Below are positions 1 to 8,235 of a stretch of DNA of 43,268 bases, piece by piece (position 1 is the stretch's first letter; every line of letters begins with the position of its first letter). Source of the stretch: Blautia sp. GTDB lineage: Bacteria > Bacillota > Clostridia > Lachnospirales > Lachnospiraceae. The DNA lies in assembly GCA_021772055.1 (NCBI GenBank), contig JAETNR010000041.1, forward strand, positions 1 through 43,268, given 5' to 3'. Below the pieces are notes generated by a model, which worked only from the letters and a program-made list of their open reading frames with translations, ran no database searches and was not told the DNA's origin. The translations under genes were made by a program, and so were the position numbers.

Positions 1-1152
1 CCTATCGCTTATATCCGGAGCGAGAAGGACATTCTGAAACTTGTAAACACAATTATATTAAACACCAAAGGGGAGGGGCAGCAATCCGGCGAGGATTTTT
101 GGGTGAAAGCCGAAAAGCTCTACTACACCGCACTGATCGGCTATATCTGGTATGAGTGCGTGGAGGAAGAACAGAATTTTACCACCTTGCTTGACATGAT
201 AAATGCAAGTGAAGCGAGGGAGGATGATGAGGAATTTAAAAATCCTGTCGATTTGATGTTCGATGAGCTGGAGGAAAGAGAGCCGGAACACTTTGCAGTT
301 AAGCAGTATAAAAAATATAAACTGGCGGCGGGCAAGACAGCAAAAAGCATTTTAATTAGCTGTGGCGCACGTTTAGCGCCTTTTGACATCAAGGAACTGC
401 GTGACCTGACAAGTTATGACGAGTTAGGGCTTGATATGTTAGGGGATGAAAAGACAGCGCTATTTGTCATTATTTCCGATACCGATGATACATTTAACTT
501 CATCGTATCAATCATGTACACGCAGCTTTTTAATCTGCTCTGTGACAGGGCGGATGATGTGTATCATGGCAGGTTGCCTGTCCATGTGCGCTGCTTACTC
601 GATGAGTTTGCGAACATCGGGCAGATACCAAAGTTTGAGAAGCTGATCGCTACAATCCGAAGCCGGGAAATATCAGCTTCCATTATTTTGCAGTCAAAGT
701 CGCAGCTTAAAGCGATTTATAAGGATAACGCCGACACCATTGAAGGGAATTGTGATACCACCTTATTCCTCGGAGGGAAGGAAAAGACCACTTTAAAAGA
801 GATGGCGGAAATTTTGGGTAAAGAAACGATTGACCTTTACAATACCTCTGACACAAGGGGTACGTCGCAGTCCTACGGGCTTAATTACCAAAAGACCGGA
901 AAAGAGCTTATGAGCCAAGATGAGATTGCAGTCATGGACGGAGGGAAGTGCATCATGCAGCTTAGAGGGGTAAGACCGTTCTTCTCCAATAAGTTTGACA
1001 TTACCAAACATAAGCAGTACCGACTTTTATCCGACTATGACGAAAAGAATGCCTTTGACATCGAAAAATATGTGAAGAACCTGTGCAAAGCTAAAGTCAG
1101 GGACAATGACACCGTTGATGAGGTGGAGGATGCGGGCGTGATTGAAGCATAG
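1..1152 (+). CDS. VirD4/TraG-type conjugative coupling ATPase, 5' partial
   Basis: This is the type IV coupling protein that brings the relaxase-DNA complex to the secretion channel at the inner membrane. The reading frame is open from base 1, so the N-terminus, including the Walker A motif and membrane anchor, lies outside the window. What remains is the C-terminal ATPase half: the Walker B-type stretch LLDEFANIGQIPKFE near base 600, then the IRSREISASIILQSKSQLK segment and a GNCDTTLFLGG segment typical of TraG/VirD4 proteins. The tail (RPFFSNKFDITKHKQY) also fits the family in Firmicutes ICEs. It heads the transfer block, about 280 bases before a Maff2 gene. The first internal ATG at 103 is not the true start. 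Assignment is firm from motifs and context. Confidence 0.93.
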   Translation, partial: PIAYIRSEKDILKLVNTIILNTKGEGQQSGEDFWVKAEKLYYTALIGYIWYECVEEEQNFTTLLDMINASEAREDDEEFKNPVDLMFDELEEREPEHFAVKQYKKYKLAAGKTAKSILISCGARLAPFDIKELRDLTSYDELGLDMLGDEKTALFVIISDTDDTFNFIVSIMYTQLFNLLCDRADDVYHGRLPVHVRCLLDEFANIGQIPKFEKLIATIRSREISASIILQSKSQLKAIYKDNADTIEGNCDTTLFLGGKEKTTLKEMAEILGKETIDLYNTSDTRGTSQSYGLNYQKTGKELMSQDEIAVMDGGKCIMQLRGVRPFFSNKFDITKHKQYRLLSDYDEKNAFDIEKYVKNLCKAKVRDNDTVDEVEDAGVIEA

Positions 1153-1200
1153 CTTCAAAAACAATACAACTGAATATGGAACCTGTAAACAAGCAGCAGA

Positions 1201-1225
1201 ACTTTTGGACAAAAAGTCCAGAAGT
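1201..1225. repeat. 25-base palindromic repeat, copy 1 (intergenic)
   Basis: The imperfect palindrome ACTTTTGGAC-AAAAA-GTCCAGAAGT lies just after the coupling-protein gene. The same 25 bases, with one difference that makes the palindrome perfect, occur inside the wall-hydrolase gene at 5625-5649 in the same orientation. It could form a hairpin on either strand. Role unknown. Confidence 0.6.
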
Positions 1226-1333
1226 TAAAAAACGGAGTTTTGTATGTGCTTTGGAATGGGCAAAACAAGACACCCGGCACAGCCTATCGCCAAACAGAAT
1301 GTACCGGATGCCCGCAGGGTTCACCCAAAGGAT

Positions 1334-1368
1334 TTCCCTGCCCTTATTTTAACATACAGGGCAGGGAA
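1334..1368 (+). promoter_or_regulatory. Perfect 10-bp inverted repeat upstream of Maff2 gene
   Basis: TTCCCTGCCC and GGGCAGGGAA are exact inverted repeats separated by 15 bases. They sit about 65 bases before the Maff2 start codon. No T-run follows, so it is not a classic terminator. It is more likely an mRNA stabilising or processing hairpin for the highly expressed pilin-like gene, or a regulator binding site. The rest of 1153-1432 shows no convincing gene. Confidence 0.5.
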
Positions 1369-1432
1369 TTTACATATCAAAGCTCTTTCTTTATCAAAAA
1401 ATCAAATTTCAGGAAAGAAAGAGGTAATCAAA

Positions 1433-1648
1433 ATGGCATTTTTTACAACAGCAGTAACAGGATTAAAGACAGTCGTAACAGCAATCGGCGCAGGCGTGGG
1501 TGTATGGGGCGTCATCAATCTGCTTGAGGGATATGGAAATGATAATCCGGGCGCAAAATCACAGGGGATTAAACAGCTTATGAGTGGCGGCGGCATTATT
1601 ATTGTGGCGCAGACGGTGATCCCTCAGCTCTCCAGCCTGTTCTCATAA
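1433..1648 (+). CDS. Maff2 family small membrane protein (VirB2-like position)
   Basis: This 71-residue protein has two hydrophobic segments (about residues 10-30 and 51-70) separated by a short polar loop (EGYGNDNPGAKSQ). Size and pattern match the Maff2 family of Firmicutes conjugative elements. It sits where VirB2/TrbC pilin-like proteins are usually found, between the coupling protein and the VirB6-like gene. The ATG at 1433 is chosen because it follows a GAAAGAAAGAGG ribosome-binding site and gives the family's usual length; an in-frame upstream ATG at 1244 would add an implausible extension. It is probably a membrane component of the mating channel. That role is inferred from position, not demonstrated. 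Confidence 0.82.
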   Translation: MAFFTTAVTGLKTVVTAIGAGVGVWGVINLLEGYGNDNPGAKSQGIKQLMSGGGIIIVAQTVIPQLSSLFS

Positions 1649-1653
1649 GATAA

Positions 1654-2526
1654 ATGGGAGGCATCATTGATAAAATTACTGAGTTCATAAAGGAAATGCT
1701 GCAAGGGTGGGTGCTGTCCAATCTCGAAACCATGTTTACTGATGTCAATGACAAGGTAGGTACGATTGCGGGGGAGGTCAGCACAACGCCCAGCGCATGG
1801 AACTCCGGCATTTTCAACATGATAAAAACATTGTCGGAGAATGTGATTGTTCCCATAGCGGGGATGATCATCAGCTTCGTACTGATTTATGAGCTGATAA
1901 CAATGGTGATAGACAAAAACAATATGCATGACTTCGATACAAGCCTGTTCTTCCGTTTTTTATTCAAGGCTTGCATCGCTGTCATGCTGCTTTCCAAGAC
2001 CTTTGATATTGTCATGGCGGTTTTCGACGTGGGAAGCCATGTGGTGACGCAGGCGGCAGCTTCCATATCAGGCTCCACAAGCCTTGATGTGGAAGCTGCG
2101 CTTACTTCCATGTTCAACAGCCAGATTGACACGATGGGCATCGGGGAGCTGATCGGTCTTGGTCTTGAAACTATGGTAATCAGCTTATGTATGAAAATCA
2201 TGTCCGTCCTCATCACCGTCATTTTATATGGGCGCATGATTGAAATATACCTTTATGTGTCAGTAGCGCCAATCCCGGCAGCGACAGTTACCAACCGGGA
2301 ATGGGGTACAATCGGAACGAATTATTTAAAAGGGCTTGTCGCACTTGCGTTTCAGGGGTTCTTCATCATGGTGTGCGTGGCGATTTATGCGGTGCTGGTT
2401 GCCAGCGTCGCAGTCGCAGGAAATCTGCACAGCGCATTATGGTCGGTAGCGGCATATACCGTAATCCTCTGTTTCAGTTTGTTCAAGACAGGCTCTCTCA
2501 GTAAATCAATTTTCAATGCCCACTAA
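1654..2526 (+). CDS. VirB6/TrbL-like conjugation channel protein
   Basis: This 290-residue polytopic membrane protein has hydrophobic segments at about residues 65-87, 103-124, 165-193, 226-253 and 262-277. The conserved loop YVSVAPIPAATVTNREWGTI falls between the third and fourth. The topology and the position between Maff2 and PrgI are those of the VirB6/TrbL-like (CD0411-type) proteins of Tn1549/CTn elements, which form part of the inner-membrane channel. The ATG follows the previous stop by only five bases and has no strong Shine-Dalgarno site, so translation is probably coupled. It is the most hydrophobic gene in the transfer block. Confidence 0.87.
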   Translation: MGGIIDKITEFIKEMLQGWVLSNLETMFTDVNDKVGTIAGEVSTTPSAWNSGIFNMIKTLSENVIVPIAGMIISFVLIYELITMVIDKNNMHDFDTSLFFRFLFKACIAVMLLSKTFDIVMAVFDVGSHVVTQAAASISGSTSLDVEAALTSMFNSQIDTMGIGELIGLGLETMVISLCMKIMSVLITVILYGRMIEIYLYVSVAPIPAATVTNREWGTIGTNYLKGLVALAFQGFFIMVCVAIYAVLVASVAVAGNLHSALWSVAAYTVILCFSLFKTGSLSKSIFNAH

Positions 2527-2576
2527 GCACGAAAGGCTGTGCTTGGCGGGCATTGCCCACGAAAGGAGCAGTATTT

Positions 2577-2984
2577 ATGGCAATTTCAGTACCAGTGCCA
2601 AAAGACCTGAGTGGAATCAAGACAAAAGTAGCATTGAACCTTACCAAAAGGCAGATTATCTGTTTTTCGGGGGCTGCCCTTGTAGGCGTTCCTCTATATT
2701 TCCTCACAAAAGGGGTATTGGGGACGCAAGGGGCGGCTCTTATCATGGTGGGCGCAATGCTGCCATTCTTCTTTTTGGCAATGTATGAAAAGGACGGTTT
2801 CCCGGCAGAGAAGATTTTATACTTTATGCTCCGGCAGAAGGTACTCACGCCGGGAATCAGACCGTATAAATCGGAAAACCTCTACGAGCAGTTGGAGGAA
2901 CGGGAAAAAATCAGGAAGGAGGTATATTTCCTTGAAGAAAAAGCAAAAGGCGGCAGTGGGAAAGCCAAAGCCGCAGAAAGATAG
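2577..2984 (+). CDS. PrgI family conjugation protein
   Basis: This 135-residue protein begins MAISVPVPKDLSGIKTKVAL, the typical PrgI opening. Two membrane helices follow at about residues 28-46 and 53-70, then a charged C-terminal region. PrgI proteins are small VirB3-like partners of the VirB4 ATPase in Gram-positive conjugation systems. The start at 2577 follows GAAAGGAGCAG; an in-frame ATG at 2553 has no comparable site. The 3' end overlaps the VirB4 gene by 53 bases, which suggests translational coupling and fixed stoichiometry. Confidence 0.9.
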   Translation: MAISVPVPKDLSGIKTKVALNLTKRQIICFSGAALVGVPLYFLTKGVLGTQGAALIMVGAMLPFFFLAMYEKDGFPAEKILYFMLRQKVLTPGIRPYKSENLYEQLEEREKIRKEVYFLEEKAKGGSGKAKAAER

Positions 2985-5430
2985 ACAGACGCCGGAAAAG
3001 GCAGGACTGACTTTTTCCGAAAAGAAGCGGTTAGCGGAGCTTAAACGTATCCTTGCCGGGAACAGCCGGGAGCAGGCAAAGCCGGATACCGCACAGAAAA
3101 CCATAACATTCAAAAAAATGTACCGGGACGGAATCTGTCAGGTAACGGACGCTTATTATACAAAAATGGTGGAGTTTTTTGACATCAACTATGACCTGCT
3201 GGAAGTGGAGGATCAGGCGGATATTTTGGAGGAATACAGCAAACTGATTAACTATTTCGATCCGTCCATAAAATTCCAGTTATTTTTATTCAACAGGCAG
3301 GTCAGCGAACAGGCTCTTGCGGAGCAGTTTGACATTGCCCTGCAGGGGGATGCGTTTGACGATATCCGGGATGAATACACGCAGATGTTAAAGCATCAGT
3401 CGGCAAAGGGCAACAATGGCATCATCAAGTCCAAGTACCTGATTTTTGGCGTGGAAAGCGTCGGGTACAGGGAAGCAAAGAGCAAGTTAAACAATATTGA
3501 GAAAGATGTGGTACACAATTTAAACAACATCGGCACAAACGCCAGAGGTCTTGACGGGAAGGAAAGACTGCGTATCCTGCATGAGTATTTCAATCAGGGT
3601 ACAATGGAGCCTTTCCGTTTTTCCTTTAAGGAACTGTCAGAGTCCGGGAAGTCGGTCAAGGATTACATTGCGCCGCCGGGGTTTGATTTCCGCTATCCGA
3701 GCCGCTTTAAGTCCGGCAGTATCTACGGGAGCGTGTCCTATCTTGATATGATTGCGCCGAAGTTTACGGACGAGATGATTAAGAAGCTGCTGGACATTGA
3801 TGACAACCTTACCCTTACCATGCACATGCAGACCATTGATCCGGTGGAAGCAATCAAGATGATAAAACGTGCGCTCACCGACATTCAGAAAATGAAGATT
3901 GAGGAACAGAAGAAAGCAGTCCGCAGCGGCTACGACATGGACATTCTCCCTACGGACATCGTGACATACGAGAAGGACACGCTGGAGCTTTTAGATGATC
4001 TGAACACAAGCAACCAGAAACTTATCAAAATGACATTCCTCATTACCTGTTACGGGAGGACAAAGAGGGAGCTGGAAAACCTTATACAGAGGGTGTCCGG
4101 CATTATCCAGCAGGCAAACTGTAATCTGCGGTGCTTGCAGTATTTACAGGAACAGGGGCTGATGGCAAGTGCGCCGATTGGCTGTAACGATGTGGGGATT
4201 GAAAGAAACCTTACCACAAAAAGCGCCGCTGTCCTTGTACCGTTCTGCACACAGGAGCTTTTCATGCCCGCACCGGCTATTTATTACGGTCTGAACGCAC
4301 TTTCAAATAACATGATTATGGCAGACCGGAAAAGGCTCCGTACACCCAACGGTGTAATTTTAGGTACACCCGGCAGTGGTAAATCATTCAGTGCAAAGCG
4401 TGAGATTTTATCCTGTTTCCTTATCACGAAGGACGATATTATTATCTGCGATCCGGAGGGCGAGTATTTTCCATTGGTTCAGGCGCTTCATGGTCAGGTG
4501 GTAAAGCTTTCCACCAATTCAAAGGACTTCTTAAATCCGATGGATATTCAGCTTTCCCACAAAGGGGATAAGGAAGCATTGAAATTAAAGAGCGATTTCC
4601 TGATTACGCTGTGTGATTTGATTGCCGGAGGGAAAAACGGTCTTGAGAATGATGAGAAGGGCATCATTGACACCTGTATCAAGCATATCTATGACAGATA
4701 TTTTGCAGAACCAAAACCGGAGAATATGCCCATACTGGAAGATTTGTATAATGCGCTGTTAAAGTATGAGCCGAGGGACGTTGCGCCGGAAATGCAGAGG
4801 GAAGCGAAGCAGAAAGCGGTCAGGATTGCAAACAGCCTTGTGCTGTATGTGCATGGCTCACAGAATTATTTTAACCATAGGACTAACGTGGACGCACACA
4901 ACCGGATTATGTGTTTTGACATTCGAGACTTGGGAAACCAGTTAAAAGAGATTGGAATGTTGATTGTACAGGATGCAGTCTGGAACAGGGTGTCGCAGAA
5001 TCGGGAGCGCAAAGTTGCCACAAGATACTACTGTGACGAGTTCCATTTGCTTTTGAAGGAAAAGCAGACAGCTATCTATTCGGTGGAGATTTGGAAGCGT
5101 TTCAGGAAATGGGGCGGGATACCGACAGGCTTGACGCAGAATGTGGGCGATTTTCTGAAATCGGAGGAAATCGAGGGCATCTTGGGGAACAGCGATTTTG
5201 TGTACCTGTTAAACCAGAACGCCAAAGACCAGAATATCCTGGCGGACAAGCTGGGGCTGTCGGAAAAACAGCTCATGCACGTTACCAATTCCGAGCCGGG
5301 AAGCGGTCTGATACTGTTTGACAATGTGGTAATCCCATTCGTGGATAAGTATCCGGCTGATACAAAAACATTTGCGATTATGAACACAAAACCGGAGGAA
5401 TCGGTAACGAAGGAAGATGAGGAAAGTTAA
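2932..5430 (+). CDS. VirB4/TraE-like conjugation ATPase
   Basis: This is the motor ATPase of the mating channel, 832 residues. The Walker A motif GTPGSGKS is near residue 477 and the Walker B region RYYCDEFHLLL near residue 697. TGLTQNVGDFL follows, as in VirB4/TraC ATPases. I place the start at TTG 2932 because AGGAAGGAGG lies nine bases upstream and the protein then begins MKKKQKAAVGK. The upstream ATG at 2785 lies deep within the PrgI gene and would add a junk arginine-rich extension. The stop overlaps the next ATG by one base (TAATG), so the downstream hydrolase is coupled. Confidence 0.93.
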   Translation: MKKKQKAAVGKPKPQKDRQTPEKAGLTFSEKKRLAELKRILAGNSREQAKPDTAQKTITFKKMYRDGICQVTDAYYTKMVEFFDINYDLLEVEDQADILEEYSKLINYFDPSIKFQLFLFNRQVSEQALAEQFDIALQGDAFDDIRDEYTQMLKHQSAKGNNGIIKSKYLIFGVESVGYREAKSKLNNIEKDVVHNLNNIGTNARGLDGKERLRILHEYFNQGTMEPFRFSFKELSESGKSVKDYIAPPGFDFRYPSRFKSGSIYGSVSYLDMIAPKFTDEMIKKLLDIDDNLTLTMHMQTIDPVEAIKMIKRALTDIQKMKIEEQKKAVRSGYDMDILPTDIVTYEKDTLELLDDLNTSNQKLIKMTFLITCYGRTKRELENLIQRVSGIIQQANCNLRCLQYLQEQGLMASAPIGCNDVGIERNLTTKSAAVLVPFCTQELFMPAPAIYYGLNALSNNMIMADRKRLRTPNGVILGTPGSGKSFSAKREILSCFLITKDDIIICDPEGEYFPLVQALHGQVVKLSTNSKDFLNPMDIQLSHKGDKEALKLKSDFLITLCDLIAGGKNGLENDEKGIIDTCIKHIYDRYFAEPKPENMPILEDLYNALLKYEPRDVAPEMQREAKQKAVRIANSLVLYVHGSQNYFNHRTNVDAHNRIMCFDIRDLGNQLKEIGMLIVQDAVWNRVSQNRERKVATRYYCDEFHLLLKEKQTAIYSVEIWKRFRKWGGIPTGLTQNVGDFLKSEEIEGILGNSDFVYLLNQNAKDQNILADKLGLSEKQLMHVTNSEPGSGLILFDNVVIPFVDKYPADTKTFAIMNTKPEESVTKEDEES

Positions 5431-7964
5431 TGGCAGAAAAGAAAGAAAAGAAAAAACAGGATACCGCCTGCCGTAAAGAAGTAAATGCAGAGTTCCGTAA
5501 AGGAGCTGCTTTTACAGGTGGCGGCAATGCTGCCTATCAGCCGAGGGATGCTAATGTCGGGAAGCCGGGGCATGGTTCAGCCGGGAAAAGGCAGACGGAA
5601 AAGAGTATGCAGGCGCATCAGGAAACTTTTGGACAAAAAGTCCAAAAGTCAGGGCAGGAAGAAAAGTCTGGTTTTGGAAAGGAAAATAATGCTTTTACCG
5701 GGCAGAACAATTTCAGCCAGCCGGAGGAAATGGAGAAAAAACAGCCGGATACGGAAGATTACCACCGGAGGGATACTTACAGGCAGTCGCAGGAAAAAGG
5801 GAAATACCACAAAAAACGGGTGCAGAAGGAACACCGGGGCAGGGAAAACACAAAAAATAGTACCTTTGCGGAAGATGTTTTTACGGAGAATACGGGAAAT
5901 GCCTTTCAGGAGGATGGCGGTTCTGATTTTACGGGCAGTAAAAAGCTGCAAAAAAAACAGCGGCAGGCTCAAAAAGCCGGGAAGAAGGTACAGAAGGCAA
6001 GGGCAAAGCTGCCAAAGACAAGGGAATACACTTTGCAGAGAGTATTTGACGAGAAAACCGGGAAGGGAAAATATGTGGTTGTTCCTCTGGATAAGGAAAA
6101 ACCCTTCAGGCAGGAGGGCATACCCAAAACAACCATGCGCCGGATGCGGAATGAGAGCCGGAATTTTGTGCATGGGAAGATTGCTGAAACGGAGAAAGAA
6201 AATTCAGCGGTGGAGGGCGCACACAAATCAGAGCAGAAAGGGGAAGAACTGTTTTCTTTCGTCAAAAGGCAGATAAAAGGAAAAGGGCAGAAACAGCGGG
6301 CGAAGGTGGCAAAGCTGGAAAAAAAGCAGTTTAAAAAGGAAGTCAATTTCCAGTACCAGAAGTTTTTGGAGGAAAATCCGCAGATGCAGAAAAAAACATT
6401 GCAGAAGCGGTTGCAGAAACAGCGCATCAAGCGGGAATACATGAAAGCGAGGAAGAAAGCGGCGGCATCTAAGGCAGCGGAGCAGGCGTTTGAAAAGACG
6501 AAAAACGGTGCGGTCACTGTGGCAAGGAAGTTACAGGAGTTTGCAAGGAAAAATGCGGGCTTGCTTGTGACGGTGGGTATCATGGCTCTGCTCCTTATGA
6601 TGATTATGGTTTCCGTATCGTCCTGCGGGGCGATGTTTGCGGATACGCAGTCTACGATTTTAGCGGCGAGTTATTTAAGCCAGCCAAAGGAGATTGACGC
6701 CGCCGATTTACAATTTACCCGTCTGGAGCTTGACCTGCAGAATGAGATTGACCGGGTGGAAACAGACAATCCGGGGTATGACGAATATTCCTATAATCTT
6801 GGGGCAATCGGGCATAACCCGTTTACCCTTATCAGTTATTTATCCGCAGTCCATACGGAGTTTACCGCAAGCGGGGTGGAAAGTGAAATACAGGCTCTTT
6901 TCGATGAGATGTATACGCTGACGTTTACGCCGGATACGGAAACGAGGACAAGGACGGTCACTGATCCGGATACCGGGGAGGAAAGCGAGGAAGAATACGA
7001 GGTCAGTATCCTCAGAGTGACACTTACGGTCATACCGCTTGAGAATATTGTTTCCGGGAAAATGGATACCGAACAGGCGGAGATTTTTGCCATGTACCGG
7101 GAAACGAACGGTCTGCTTCAGGAGTTCGCTTCGCCGCTTAACCTCTACTGGTATTACTATGTGTCAAGCTATTACGGATACCGGAAAAACGAGGTCACAG
7201 GGAATGAGGAATTTCACCGGGGCGTGGATATAGCAGTCCCGACAGGCACAACCGTATATGCGGCGCATGACGGTACGGTGACAGCGGTGGCATACGACAG
7301 CCACTACGGGAATTATGTGGCGATTGAGATAGACGGTTATACAACCAAGTATGCCCACATGGACAGCATCAGCGTGAGTGCGGGGCAGACAGTGGAAAAA
7401 GGGGCGGTCATTGGTACAACGGGTAATACCGGGAGCAGCACAGGAAGCCATTTGCATATCGAATGTTTATATAACGGGGAGTATTACAACCCGCTGTTTT
7501 ATTTTGATGTGGGCGAAGGCACATTGTACGGGGAAACACCGGGCGGACTGCCGGGGAACGCCATACCGCCGGATGCTTACGATGACGCATCGGTACAGGC
7601 TCTTATGGAGGAAGCCGTAAAATATTTAGGCTTCCCGTATGTATGGGGCGGCTCAAGCCCGTCCACAAGTTTTGACTGTTCCGGCTTTGTCTGCTGGGTA
7701 TTTACCAACAGCGGGGTACATAACCTTCCACGAACCACAGCACAGGGGATTTATGACCAGTGTACTCCGGTATCGGCATCAGACGCAAAGGCGGGGGACA
7801 TTATTTTCTTTACCGGGACTTACAATTCAGCCGGGGCGGTGAGCCATGTGGGGATTTACTGCGGCAATGGTACAATGATACACTGCGGCGATCCGATCAG
7901 TTACGCAAGCATCAATTCCCCATACTGGCAGAGCCATTTTTACAGTTTCGGCAGGTTAAATTAA
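5430..7964 (+). CDS. CD1108-like bifunctional wall hydrolase: M23 peptidase plus NlpC/P60
   Basis: This 844-residue protein probably opens peptidoglycan for the mating channel. Residues 1-370 are a very basic, Lys/Gln-rich, low-complexity cytoplasmic region. One membrane helix lies at about 373-394 (LLVTVGIMALLLMMIMVSV), followed by an extracellular part. An M23 peptidase domain spans about 590-685 with HRGVD and GSHLHIE metal-binding motifs. A C-terminal NlpC/P60 domain spans about 720-844 with the catalytic-Cys motif FDCSGF and the His motif SHVGIYCG. Two hydrolase domains on one anchored chain match the CD1108 family of ICEs. The start overlaps the VirB4 stop. A long alternative frame in the basic region is judged to be a composition artefact. 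Confidence 0.92.
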   Translation: MAEKKEKKKQDTACRKEVNAEFRKGAAFTGGGNAAYQPRDANVGKPGHGSAGKRQTEKSMQAHQETFGQKVQKSGQEEKSGFGKENNAFTGQNNFSQPEEMEKKQPDTEDYHRRDTYRQSQEKGKYHKKRVQKEHRGRENTKNSTFAEDVFTENTGNAFQEDGGSDFTGSKKLQKKQRQAQKAGKKVQKARAKLPKTREYTLQRVFDEKTGKGKYVVVPLDKEKPFRQEGIPKTTMRRMRNESRNFVHGKIAETEKENSAVEGAHKSEQKGEELFSFVKRQIKGKGQKQRAKVAKLEKKQFKKEVNFQYQKFLEENPQMQKKTLQKRLQKQRIKREYMKARKKAAASKAAEQAFEKTKNGAVTVARKLQEFARKNAGLLVTVGIMALLLMMIMVSVSSCGAMFADTQSTILAASYLSQPKEIDAADLQFTRLELDLQNEIDRVETDNPGYDEYSYNLGAIGHNPFTLISYLSAVHTEFTASGVESEIQALFDEMYTLTFTPDTETRTRTVTDPDTGEESEEEYEVSILRVTLTVIPLENIVSGKMDTEQAEIFAMYRETNGLLQEFASPLNLYWYYYVSSYYGYRKNEVTGNEEFHRGVDIAVPTGTTVYAAHDGTVTAVAYDSHYGNYVAIEIDGYTTKYAHMDSISVSAGQTVEKGAVIGTTGNTGSSTGSHLHIECLYNGEYYNPLFYFDVGEGTLYGETPGGLPGNAIPPDAYDDASVQALMEEAVKYLGFPYVWGGSSPSTSFDCSGFVCWVFTNSGVHNLPRTTAQGIYDQCTPVSASDAKAGDIIFFTGTYNSAGAVSHVGIYCGNGTMIHCGDPISYASINSPYWQSHFYSFGRLN
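5625..5649. repeat. 25-base palindromic repeat, copy 2 (inside coding sequence)
   Basis: A perfect palindrome, ACTTTTGGAC-AAAAA-GTCCAAAAGT, lies within the low-complexity part of the wall-hydrolase gene, where it encodes roughly TFGQKVQKS. It differs by one base from the intergenic copy at 1201-1225. Insertion into a disordered coding region would be tolerated. It may be a small dispersed palindromic repeat. Confidence 0.6.
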
Positions 7965-7974
7965 GGAGGCATTT

Positions 7975-8235
7975 ATGACAAAGGAACGCATTGAGAAGGA
8001 ACTTTCCAAAGTGCGGGCGCAGCTTGAAACATTGCAGGCGAAGCAGAAGGATTTGGAAGAACAGAAACGCATGGCGGAAAGAGCCGAAAAAATGGATATT
8101 ATCGAAAAGCATAAAATCTCGTCCGAGAAGCTGCAATTACTCATTAAATTCAGCGAGGACGAGATTTTGAAGTTATTGGAAGAAAAAGAAAACGCAAAGG
8201 AGATGGCAGGAAATGAAGAAAAAGTTATCAGTTAG
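7975..8235 (+). CDS. DUF4315 family coiled-coil protein
   Basis: This 86-residue, highly charged protein is predicted to be an almost continuous coiled coil (KELSKVRAQLETLQAKQKDLEEQ onward), ending in EDEILKLLEEKE. It matches the DUF4315 family, found between the NlpC/P60 hydrolase and the CD1107-like gene in Tn1549/CTn elements. No enzymatic motif is visible. A strong AAGGAGG site precedes the ATG. The 3' end overlaps the next gene by 23 bases, so the two are probably co-translated. Function unknown; a scaffold or adaptor of the mating apparatus is a guess from structure and position. Confidence 0.83.
   Translation: MTKERIEKELSKVRAQLETLQAKQKDLEEQKRMAERAEKMDIIEKHKISSEKLQLLIKFSEDEILKLLEEKENAKEMAGNEEKVIS

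Noticed and set aside
5485..6276. 263-codon + strand frame inside the wall-hydrolase gene
   Set aside because: Very Arg/Lys-rich product with no domain; explained by A/G-rich low-complexity codons of the real gene. No ribosome site and no recognisable family, unlike the nested tnpV.
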